DNA of 16,853 bases from an uncultured Treponema sp. (GTDB lineage Bacteria; Spirochaetota; Spirochaetia; Treponematales; Treponemataceae), in the NCBI GenBank assembly GCA_937902125.1, contig CALDIB010000055.1, forward strand, positions 1-16,853, in the 5' to 3' direction. Shown here one piece after another: positions 1-6,041 of this stretch; within the stretch, counting starts at the first letter, position 1; the number at the start of each line of letters is the position of its first letter. Below the pieces are notes generated by a model, which saw only the letters and a list, made by a program, of their open reading frames with translations, was not told the DNA's origin and made no database searches. The position numbers and the translations under genes are program-made.

Positions 1-160
1 GGGAGTTAAAAGACCTTCTTAGATTATTTGTTTTGTTTTTTATGTTTAATGCATCTCAAAAAACAATAAAAGAAATTTGCGGGAATTTTTGGGGAGAGGT
101 TTCCTCCAATTGAATCCTAATTAGTAGGAAACCTCCTACCGTTCAGTTCACTGCTATGTT
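1..160. other. AT-rich non-coding flank
   Basis: No open frame of useful length reaches the left edge on either strand; stop codons are frequent in all frames. The stretch is AT-rich, like the two genes beside it and unlike the GC-rich remainder of the window. It holds an AT inverted repeat (TTGTTTTTT at 33-41 with AAAAAACAA at 58-66) and a second, better one at 96-135 listed separately. I see no promoter or RNA gene that I can defend. It is the 3' side of the minus-strand two-gene cassette and may contain its transcription end. Confidence 0.5.
96..135. repeat. 10-bp inverted repeat downstream of the cassette
   Basis: GAGGTTTCCT (96-105) and AGGAAACCTC (126-135) are perfect reverse complements separated by 20 nt. 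The right half also folds on its own (GTAGG 124-128 with CCTAC 135-139). On the minus strand the structure lies just after the stop of the small membrane-protein gene, so it may end that transcript, but no clean T-run follows. It could equally be the edge of an inserted segment. Confidence 0.5.
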
Positions 161-520
161 TTATTCTTTTGTATGGAATAGGTATTTGGCAACAAAAATA
201 AAGATTCCAATTATATTGGCTGTCATTGTTGTTATAATAGATATAAGCACTCCTGAAGACAGTTCTGCAAGCCCAAAAGCACAAAAATAAAGCAATAGCA
301 TCACAATCATAATATATGCACACAAAAGCCCGAATATCTTATTAGCATACTCCTTCCTCTGTATCCTGTCTTGCTTTTTGCCTTCAAGCTCTTCTTGCAG
401 TTGAGCAACTTGTATGGCTTCGCGTTGTGAGCTGTAGCTTTCTTCAAAGCCATCCCATTCAGAGCTGATAAAATCAGAAAGCCCCTGTGCTTCCTCAGTT
501 AGAACTTTGTTTCCACCCAT
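161..520 (-). CDS. Small two-TM protein, candidate PanT-type membrane toxin
   Basis: A 119-residue protein of no family that I recognise by name. Residues 1-60 are hydrophilic, charged and probably helical (a Q/E/K-rich stretch at about 31-58). Two hydrophobic segments follow at about 62-84 and 90-113, with a short basic tail, so this is a small inner-membrane protein with its N-terminal region probably cytoplasmic. It starts 26 nt inside the end of the upstream Panacea-domain gene; the two are surely co-transcribed and probably translationally coupled. The start ATG has AAAGAAGA directly in front of it, a poor ribosome site, which fits coupling. Panacea domains are known antitoxins whose partners include small membrane-disrupting proteins, so I infer a toxin role. 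It could also be an unrelated membrane protein. Codon and base use is AT-rich, unlike genes after 1.14 kb. Confidence 0.7.
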   Translation of the reverse strand: MGGNKVLTEEAQGLSDFISSEWDGFEESYSSQREAIQVAQLQEELEGKKQDRIQRKEYANKIFGLLCAYIMIVMLLLYFCAFGLAELSSGVLISIITTMTANIIGIFIFVAKYLFHTKE

Positions 521-1031
521 TCTTCTTTGCTACTTCAAGTAGAATTTTTACAAGTCCTTTATAATACGCCTTAGTTAGCCCATCAGGAATGGGCATATTC
601 ATGTCTGGTATATAGCACCTTTTCCACGGTGTACCAGCTCCGTGAAGAATATCTACTAATTTTCCATCTGGATATTCTTTGTAGCGTTTCCAGACCATGT
701 TGCATACTACGATAGCTTCTTCATCAATAAGCATGGGTTCTTCAAAAGTAAAGTTTATACTGTCCTCACTTTTTGCAATGACTGTTTTTTTATCTATGGG
801 TTGGTTGCGGAAACTCTTGAACGAATGGTAGACTGAAGGGACAACTGGCCCATACTTCCATGCCTCTACTTTGTCGAACTTAGGATTGAATACGCTCCTA
901 TCAAGCATGGCCAACATAAAACCATGAGCAATATATACAAGCTTCATTAATTTCAATGGTTTCAGACTTTCGTCTCCCTCCAATGATTTCTGGACAAAAT
1001 AGTTTGCCACGGATAATGCACTGTCCTTCAT
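495..1031 (-). CDS. Panacea-domain (DUF4065/SocA-like) protein, candidate antitoxin
   Basis: A 178-residue protein with the hallmarks of the Panacea (DUF4065, SocA/GepA-like) domain over nearly its full length: PLKLMKLVYIAHGF at 25-38, EAWKYGPVVPSVYHSFK at 56-72 and LVDILHGAGTPWKR at 125-138. The family is known as a versatile antitoxin domain that neutralises unrelated toxins encoded next to it, and as a proteolytic adaptor (SocA). Here the antitoxin candidate comes first and overlaps the membrane-protein gene by 26 nt. The start ATG at 1031 has AAAAGGG about 7 nt upstream. It reads divergently from gltX. Base composition is AT-rich relative to the chromosome-like genes that follow, which suggests acquisition. 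The domain call is secure; the toxin-antitoxin role is inferred from family and arrangement. Confidence 0.85.
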   Translation of the reverse strand: MKDSALSVANYFVQKSLEGDESLKPLKLMKLVYIAHGFMLAMLDRSVFNPKFDKVEAWKYGPVVPSVYHSFKSFRNQPIDKKTVIAKSEDSINFTFEEPMLIDEEAIVVCNMVWKRYKEYPDGKLVDILHGAGTPWKRCYIPDMNMPIPDGLTKAYYKGLVKILLEVAKKNGWKQSSN

Positions 1032-1078
1032 AGATACACCCTTTTAATACATAACGCTATTTTTATGATTTTATTGAG

Positions 1079-1129
1079 GTAATTATATGTCAGAATCAGA
1101 AGGTCGTTCGCTTCGCGAACGTAATTATA
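1079..1129. repeat. REP-like palindrome bounded by 9-bp direct repeats
   Basis: CGTTCGC (1105-1111) and GCGAACG (1115-1121) form a perfect 7-bp stem with a TTC loop, in the gap between the divergent Panacea gene and gltX. The 9-mer GTAATTATA occurs at 1079-1087 and again at 1121-1129, on both sides of the palindrome. This looks like a small extragenic palindromic element, perhaps inserted with target duplication. The similar CGC-TCT-GCG palindrome at 16806-16820 suggests a family in this genome. It sits 14 nt before the gltX ribosome site region and would form a hairpin in any gltX leader that includes it. Confidence 0.55.
1082..1087 (-). promoter_or_regulatory. Possible -10 box for the Panacea cassette
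   Basis: A perfect TATAAT reads on the minus strand, about 50 nt upstream of the Panacea gene start. No convincing -35 box lies at the right distance; that position falls in the palindrome at 1105-1121. The call rests on the -10 hexamer alone in AT-rich DNA. Confidence 0.3.
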
Positions 1130-1142
1130 GGGTGGTAGAAAA

Positions 1143-2714
1143 ATGAATGAAGTTAGAGTTAGATACGCGCCGTCGCCGACAGGAATGCAGCACATCGGCG
1201 GAGTCAGGACCGCGCTTTTCAACTACTTGTTCGCAAGAAGCAAGGGCGGAAAATTCATCTTGCGCCTTGAGGACACAGACCGAACCCGCTACGGCGAGGA
1301 ATACGTAAAGAACCTTTACGACACGATGAGCTGGCTTGGCCTGGAATGGGACGAAGGCGGCGACAAGGGGGGCGAGTACGGCCCCTACGTCCAGAGCCAG
1401 CGCTTTGACCTTTACAAAAAATACGCCGAAGAGCTGGTCGCCAAAGGCGAGGCCTACTACTGTTTTTGCGACGCCGAGCGCTTGGAGCGCATCCGAAAAA
1501 TTCAGACTGAAAACAAAATGGCTCCTGGCTATGACAGAAACTGCCGCCACTTGACTCCCCAAGAGGTAAAGGCCAACCTTGACGCGGGAAAGCCTTACGT
1601 AATCCGCCTTAAGGTTCCGCTGGAAGGGGAGACCAAATTCCACGACCACCTTTTGGGCGACATCATTTGGAAAAACGAGGACATCTCTCCCGACCCGGTT
1701 TTGCTAAAAAGCGACGGCTTTCCCACCTACCACTTGGCCAACATCGTTGACGACCATTTTATGAAGATAAGCCACGTAATGCGCGCTCAGGAATGGATTC
1801 CCTCAACGCCTCTTCACGTGCAAATGTACCGCGCCTTTGGCTGGGAGCATCCGGAATTTTGCCATCTTCCCATGGTGAACGGCGCCGACGGAAAAAAACT
1901 TTCCAAGCGCCACGGCTCCACAAGCCTTAACGAATTCCGCGCCCGGGGCTACCTTCCCCAGGCCATCATAAATTACGTGGCCTTGCTGGGCTGCTCTTAT
2001 GAGGAAGGAAAGGAATTTTACACGCTGGAGGAATTGGCCGCGGCCTTTAAGCTTGAACATCTTAACAAGGCGCCGGCGGTCTTTGACTACAAAAAGCTTG
2101 AATACTACAACGGAAACTACATCCGCGCCTTGAGCGACCAAGAGCTTTACAAGTGGACGCTGCCCTTCATTACCGGAACTGGCGACGCGGCGCTTGAAAT
2201 CAATCCTGAAAATCCCCAGCCAAAGCCAAAGGTTGGCCCCGAATATTCCGGCGTCGCGCTTGGAGACGACGGCGAGCCTGTTTGCGTGGACAAGAGCATG
2301 AACATGTCAAGCGCCAACGTCAAGGCCGCGCTGATGAAGCTTATGCCGCTTATCAAGGAGCGCCTTAAGTATTTGACGGACGCGGCGGAGATGGTCCGCT
2401 TTTTGTTCACCGAGCCGGCCGTTCCGCCAAAAGACCAGATAATTCCCAAAAAGCTTGACGAAGCCAAGACAAAGGAAGTTTTGCTGAAGGCCAAGGACTT
2501 TGTCGAAAAGATTTTCGGCATGAGCCACGAGGAGGCGGAGGAGTTGGGCCGCAAGATGTCCGAGGAAATGGGCGTCAAGATGGGCGACTTTATGATGCCC
2601 ATCCGCATGGCCGTGACGGGAAGCCGCGTAAGCCCGCCGCTTATCGGCTCGATTTTGATTTTGGGAAAAGACAAGGCCCTTGCCCGCATCGATAGAACTT
2701 TGGCGGCCTTCTAA
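1143..2714 (+). CDS. gltX: Glutamyl-tRNA synthetase (GluRS)
   Basis: Class I aminoacyl-tRNA synthetase that charges tRNA-Glu with glutamate in the cytoplasm. The Rossmann catalytic core shows PSPTGMQHIGG (HIGH-type signature, about 10-20) and KLSKR (KMSKS-type, 252-256). A zinc-site pattern of C107, C109, C134 and H136 lies in the connecting region, as in zinc-containing GluRS. The C-terminal part holds the helical anticodon-binding domain, ending in a typical GSRVSPPL/ILGK region. At 523 residues it is longer than many bacterial GluRS (about 470-490); the excess is mainly a polar, proline-rich insertion at about 347-392. The ATG at 1143 has AGGG about 10 nt upstream. It is followed 10 nt later by luxS and probably shares its transcript. 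No convincing own promoter is visible. Confidence 0.97.
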   Translation: MNEVRVRYAPSPTGMQHIGGVRTALFNYLFARSKGGKFILRLEDTDRTRYGEEYVKNLYDTMSWLGLEWDEGGDKGGEYGPYVQSQRFDLYKKYAEELVAKGEAYYCFCDAERLERIRKIQTENKMAPGYDRNCRHLTPQEVKANLDAGKPYVIRLKVPLEGETKFHDHLLGDIIWKNEDISPDPVLLKSDGFPTYHLANIVDDHFMKISHVMRAQEWIPSTPLHVQMYRAFGWEHPEFCHLPMVNGADGKKLSKRHGSTSLNEFRARGYLPQAIINYVALLGCSYEEGKEFYTLEELAAAFKLEHLNKAPAVFDYKKLEYYNGNYIRALSDQELYKWTLPFITGTGDAALEINPENPQPKPKVGPEYSGVALGDDGEPVCVDKSMNMSSANVKAALMKLMPLIKERLKYLTDAAEMVRFLFTEPAVPPKDQIIPKKLDEAKTKEVLLKAKDFVEKIFGMSHEEAEELGRKMSEEMGVKMGDFMMPIRMAVTGSRVSPPLIGSILILGKDKALARIDRTLAAF

Positions 2715-2724
2715 GGAGAATAAA

Positions 2725-3219
2725 ATGGAAGTAATTCAAAGCTTTACGATTGACCACACCAAGCTAAAGCCTGGCATTTACATTTCGCGCGAGGACAAGG
2801 GCTTTACCACCTACGACTTGCGCATAACCGAGCCCAACAAGGAGCCTGCCGTGGCGCCCGCCGCCATTCACAGCTTGGAGCACTTGATGGCCACTTGGTT
2901 CCGCAATTCCCGAGTCAAGGAAGACGTGGTTTACGTTGGCCCCATGGGCTGCCTTACGGGAATGTATGTGATTATGACCGGAAAGTATTCCGTTCAAGAC
3001 ATGCGGACTTTGACAATTGAATGCTTGGAATGGATTTTGACTCAGGACAAGGTTCCCGCCACGGAGCCAGAGTCCTGCGGAAACTATCTTTTGCACGACC
3101 TTCCCATGTGCAAGTGGGAGGCCGCCCGCTACATTGACCGCCTTAAGAACGACTTCCACAGCGAATACAAAAAGCTCAAGGTCGTCCTTGAAGACGGAAA
3201 GGTTTTTGCCGACGCCTAA
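2725..3219 (+). CDS. luxS: S-ribosylhomocysteine lyase LuxS
   Basis: Cytoplasmic metalloenzyme of the activated methyl cycle: it cleaves S-ribosylhomocysteine to homocysteine and DPD, the precursor of autoinducer-2. The 164-residue length is typical. The metal ligands are visible as HSLEH (H49 and H53) and C118 in ESCGNY; the catalytic cysteine is C76 in GPMGC. The start is the ATG at 2725, with AGGAG at 2714-2718 giving ideal spacing. The frame stays open upstream into gltX to 2680, but that start has no ribosome site and lies inside gltX. Only 10 nt separate it from gltX, so it is probably the second gene of that operon. Its stop overlaps the convergent lipoprotein stop by 4 nt, leaving no room for a conventional terminator between them. 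Confidence 0.97.
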   Translation: MEVIQSFTIDHTKLKPGIYISREDKGFTTYDLRITEPNKEPAVAPAAIHSLEHLMATWFRNSRVKEDVVYVGPMGCLTGMYVIMTGKYSVQDMRTLTIECLEWILTQDKVPATEPESCGNYLLHDLPMCKWEAARYIDRLKNDFHSEYKKLKVVLEDGKVFADA

Positions 3220-3722
3220 AGTTTACGGGCGTTCATTTCTATCACTTTGGAGGCAGTCTTGAGCGCCTTGTCAAGGCTCATTCTGTCTCTTGAGGTGATT
3301 GAGCAAGTGTGGTTTCCCATTTGCCAAACAACTTTTCCGCACTTGTTTTCGCTGGCAAAAAAGGTCACTTCATAGCCGCCGACCTTTTGGGACGACTTTT
3401 CGTTGTAGACGTTGAAGTCGCCGCTGGGATCGTTTTTACCCGCCGCTTTTCTGATTCTTATTTCGTCGCCGCTTTCGGAATCGTAGATGGCCTCTATCAT
3501 TTGCTTGGGAATGGCGCGGTAAACTTGAATGGCGCAATTGTCAAAAACGTCCAATAAGTTGAATGAAAAGCCGGCCAATTTTTGCGCTTCCTCAAGGTTC
3601 TTGCAGCTGACAAAGGGGTTTGAAAGACCGATCGTTTTTTCGCCTCCGCTTTCTTTTTGCGTTGAAACGCAGCCCGCAAAGAGCAGGGCCGCCGCGGCCA
3701 ACAGAATGATTTTTTTTGCCAT
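3216..3722 (-). CDS. Lipoprotein, DUF4367-like
   Basis: A 168-residue predicted lipoprotein. Residues 1-17 form a short signal (MAKK then a hydrophobic run) ending in LFAGC, so C18 should be lipidated. The mature part has an alternating beta-rich pattern around EIRIRKA (about 87-93), DFNVYN and GYEVTFFASENKCGKVVW, which resembles the DUF4367-type fold found in secreted and anti-sigma-linked proteins; this likeness is from memory and modest. Several cysteines in the mature part could form disulfides. CGGGAG about 8 nt before the ATG is a good ribosome site. The gene follows fur on the same strand after 81 nt, with a probable terminator between them and a possible TATAAA -10 at 3742-3747, so it may have its own promoter. 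Function unknown. Confidence 0.8.
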   Translation of the reverse strand: MAKKIILLAAAALLFAGCVSTQKESGGEKTIGLSNPFVSCKNLEEAQKLAGFSFNLLDVFDNCAIQVYRAIPKQMIEAIYDSESGDEIRIRKAAGKNDPSGDFNVYNEKSSQKVGGYEVTFFASENKCGKVVWQMGNHTCSITSRDRMSLDKALKTASKVIEMNARKL

Positions 3723-3767
3723 GGTTTTAACTCCCGAAAGTTTTATACCTATTATTGTCGGCGCTTT

Positions 3768-3803
3768 TTGGCAAAAAGAACAGTCCTTTGGCGAAAGCCT
3801 GTT
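3768..3803 (-). terminator. Probable Rho-independent terminator after the Fur-family gene
   Basis: Read on the minus strand directly after the Fur-family stop codon: AACAG, CTTT, a CGCC loop, AAAG, then CTGTT, followed by CTTTTTG. The outer 5-bp stem (3799-3803 with 3779-3783) and inner 4-bp stem (3794-3797 with 3786-3789) are separated by small internal mismatches. The stem is modest and the T-run is five long, so termination may be partial. Confidence 0.5.
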
Positions 3804-4226
3804 TTAGCCCTTGCTCTTGCAGTCTGAGCAAAGGCCGTAAAAGACAGTGCGCGCCTTGTCAACCACAAAATTGTGCTCGTCCAATATGTGCTTTTCAAGG
3901 CGGCTGATTTCCTCGCATTCAATGTGAATCAGCTTTCCGCAGGTTTGGCACTTGCAGTGAAAGCAGTTTTGCCCCCGGGCCGCGCCGTTTTGTCCTGTAA
4001 ATTCGTAGCAGGCGCTTTCGCCGTTTTCCAAATTGTATTTTTGAACCAAGCCCTGTTCCACAAGACGCTCAAGCTGGCGGTAAACGGTGGTCATGCCTAT
4101 GGGCTTTTTTCGCCGCGAAAAATGCGCGCAAACCTCTTGCGCCGTCAAATGCTTTCCGGGCGTTGACTTTAGAAAGGCCAAGAGGTCGTCGTAATTTTTT
4201 GTGTGATACTGAACTCGCGTCGGCAT
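3804..4226 (-). CDS. Fur-family metalloregulator, possibly Zur-like
   Basis: A 140-residue metal-responsive DNA-binding repressor. The N-terminal winged helix includes HLTAQEV at 26-32 and MTTVYRQLERLVEQGLV at 45-61, the family's recognition-helix region. The C-terminal dimerisation half has the structural zinc motifs CQTC (C93, C96) and CSDC (C133, C136). The run of histidines that usually precedes the first CxxC in Fur and PerR is reduced to NCFHCKC (single H90), and a cysteine (C73) lies before it, which leans toward Zur or a divergent subgroup. I chose the ATG at 4226, since the alternative TTG at 4241 lies upstream of the predicted transcription start. It sits 60 nt after the ABC operon on the same strand, so read-through is possible in addition to its own promoter. 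Confidence 0.88.
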   Translation of the reverse strand: MPTRVQYHTKNYDDLLAFLKSTPGKHLTAQEVCAHFSRRKKPIGMTTVYRQLERLVEQGLVQKYNLENGESACYEFTGQNGAARGQNCFHCKCQTCGKLIHIECEEISRLEKHILDEHNFVVDKARTVFYGLCSDCKSKG

Positions 4227-4232
4227 TCTTTT

Positions 4233-4261
4233 ATTATACAAGCATTCGCCTTGGCGCGCAA
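4233..4261 (-). promoter_or_regulatory. Promoter of the Fur-family gene, leaderless layout
   Basis: On the minus strand a perfect TATAAT (4238-4233) stands 17 bp after TTGCGC (4261-4256). Only six bases (AAAAGA) separate the -10 box from the ATG, so transcription should begin at or next to the A of the start codon, leaving no room for a ribosome site. An imperfect hairpin (TTGGC 4251-4255 with GCCAA 4266-4270) overlaps the -35 region and could be an operator. Confidence 0.6.
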
Positions 4262-4286
4262 GGCGGCCAATGCTTTTGAAAGCCCG

Positions 4287-6020
4287 CTACAGCTTCCAGC
4301 CCACGGCGCGCTTCCTGTCTTCCACAAAGCTTTTGTAAATGCCCTTTTGCTTTATAAGCTCGTCGTGGCTTCCCCGCTGGACGATTTTTCCCTTGTCCAC
4401 AACCAAAATCTGCGCGGCGTTCCTTACCGTTTTTAGGCGGTGGGCTATCATCACGACGCTTTTCTTTTTGGTCAGGGCTTCTATGGCCTTGACAAGGGCT
4501 TCCTCGTTTTCCGGGTCAACGTTGGCGGTGGCCTCGTCAAGAATTATTATGGGCGCGTCTTTCATAATGGCGCGGGCGATGGAAATCCGCTGCTTTTCTC
4601 CGCCGCTTAAAGTCGCTCCGCCTTCGCCGATTATGGTGTCGTAGCCCTGGGGCAGCTTTGAAATGAATTCATGGCAGCGGGCTTTTTTTGCCGCCGCGAT
4701 CACTTCTTCCATGGGAGCGTCGGGAATTCCAAATCGGATGTTGTTGGCGATTGTGTCCTTGAACAAATACACGCTTTGAAAAACAAAGGCGAAATTTTTC
4801 ATCAGGCTGTCGTAGCTGTATTCCTTGACGTTTGTTCCTCCAAGAAAAACCGCTCCCTTGTCTACGTCCCAAAAGCGCGCCAAAAGCTGGGTGATTGTAG
4901 TTTTTCCGCCGCCTGAAGGCCCCACAATGGCAGTGGCTTTTTTTTGCGGAATTTCAAGGGAAACGCCGTCGATTATTTTCTTTGAGCCGTAGCTGAATTC
5001 TCCGTCTTGCATTTTCAGCTCAAAGGATTTTGGCGCGATTTCCCTGCCTGTGGTTTTCATCGTCGGAAGCGAAAGAATTTCGTTGGCTTTTCCGACGCAA
5101 ACTTCTATCGTCCTAAGAAGGGCGGAATAGCTTCCGGCGTTGTCAAGACTTTCGTAAATCATAAAGGCGCAAGCCTGCATCAAGACGCAGCTTGTCAAGT
5201 CCATTTGGCCGTTCAAGTGAAGGTAAATGGAAAGCAGGCAAATTGCGATTCCAGTTCCCTTTGTGATTATGTTTTGAAAGAAGGTGAAGGTCACGGCGGG
5301 AATCTCCATGGCAAAGCAAACCTTGTTGGCTTCGTCAATGGCTCCGTTCAATTTGTTGGAGCTTGTCCTTGTCAAGTTGTAGTTTTTGATTTCCGCGATT
5401 CCTTGGACAAACTCCAAAACTTTTTCAACCAAGTCTTCGTCCGCCCGCGCCTTTCTTTGGGAAATTTTTTTCATTGAAATTTGCATCAAGGAATTTATGG
5501 CAAAAAACAAAATGATTCCCGCGAATGTCAAAAGGCCGACCCGCCAATTGTAAAAGACCATCATCAGCGCAATGAGGGAAGAGGTGATGACGCCCCGGGT
5601 TACCATCATCACAACCCTTGTGGCCACGTTGGAAAGATTTTCCATTGTGTTTGTCGTCACCGCCGCAATTTGTCCCAAGGTGTTTTTTGTAAAGCCGCCC
5701 ATGGGAAGGTAGCGCAAATGTTCGGCGATTCTCATCCGCTTTTCGGCGCAAGTGTTGTAGCCCGCTTCCGTTTGCAGCATCGTGGTCTTTTTGTTTATGA
5801 GGCTGGCGGCGGCAACTGAAAAGGCCATTATTCCAAAGGAAAGGACGGCGTTGGCGGCGGAAAGGTTCTTTTTTGCGATTCCGTCAAGAACCGCGAAAAG
5901 CGCCGGGATTCTCAAGGCCGAGCAAAAGGCCGAAATCACTCCCAAGGCGATTGAAAGGTAAAATTTTTTCCTGTCTTGGGGAAGGCAAAAGTCAAAGAAT
6001 TTTTTCAAGGCTCCAATCAT
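4287..6020 (-). CDS. Exporter-fold ABC half-transporter, IrtB/YbtQ-like
   Basis: A 577-residue fused membrane and ATPase subunit. Residues 1-310 carry six hydrophobic segments, with FVQGIAEIKNYNL (about 204-216) as the typical coupling stretch before TM5. The nucleotide-binding domain has Walker A GPSGGGKTT (367-375), Q-loop Q415, signature LSGGE (471-475), Walker B IIILDE with E496, D-loop ANVDPE and H-loop H527, so this ATP site looks active. The start at 6020 has CGGAG 7 nt upstream. It follows its partner gene by only 21 nt, which indicates one operon and a heterodimer. Pairs of this kind include drug and lipid exporters as well as the IrtAB/YbtPQ metallophore importers; the sequence style around TM5-TM6 recalls the latter, but the substrate cannot be read from the sequence. 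The adjacent Fur-family gene makes a metal link conceivable. Confidence 0.9.
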   Translation of the reverse strand: MIGALKKFFDFCLPQDRKKFYLSIALGVISAFCSALRIPALFAVLDGIAKKNLSAANAVLSFGIMAFSVAAASLINKKTTMLQTEAGYNTCAEKRMRIAEHLRYLPMGGFTKNTLGQIAAVTTNTMENLSNVATRVVMMVTRGVITSSLIALMMVFYNWRVGLLTFAGIILFFAINSLMQISMKKISQRKARADEDLVEKVLEFVQGIAEIKNYNLTRTSSNKLNGAIDEANKVCFAMEIPAVTFTFFQNIITKGTGIAICLLSIYLHLNGQMDLTSCVLMQACAFMIYESLDNAGSYSALLRTIEVCVGKANEILSLPTMKTTGREIAPKSFELKMQDGEFSYGSKKIIDGVSLEIPQKKATAIVGPSGGGKTTITQLLARFWDVDKGAVFLGGTNVKEYSYDSLMKNFAFVFQSVYLFKDTIANNIRFGIPDAPMEEVIAAAKKARCHEFISKLPQGYDTIIGEGGATLSGGEKQRISIARAIMKDAPIIILDEATANVDPENEEALVKAIEALTKKKSVVMIAHRLKTVRNAAQILVVDKGKIVQRGSHDELIKQKGIYKSFVEDRKRAVGWKL

Positions 6021-6041
6021 TTTTTTCTCCGTTTGTTAAAG

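Noticed and set aside
1125..1649. Long open frame on the minus strand opposite the start of gltX
   Set aside because: It lies wholly against a certain gene, has no ribosome site or family signature, and reflects the strong codon bias of gltX in GC-rich DNA.
2147..2689. 180-codon minus-strand frame opposite the end of gltX
   Set aside because: Shadow of gltX codons; Ser/Pro-rich composition without domain features and no start signal.
2680..2724. Upstream extension of luxS inside gltX
   Set aside because: LuxS family proteins start close to the ATG at 2725, which has an ideal AGGAG.
4227..4241. TTG start for the Fur-family gene at 4241
   Set aside because: The predicted -10 box lies between this codon and the ATG at 4226, so the codon would not be transcribed from that promoter.
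4227..4245. PerR-type box in the Fur-family promoter
   Set aside because: The AT-rich stretch around TATAAT only partly resembles TTATAATNATTATAA and is explained by the -10 box.
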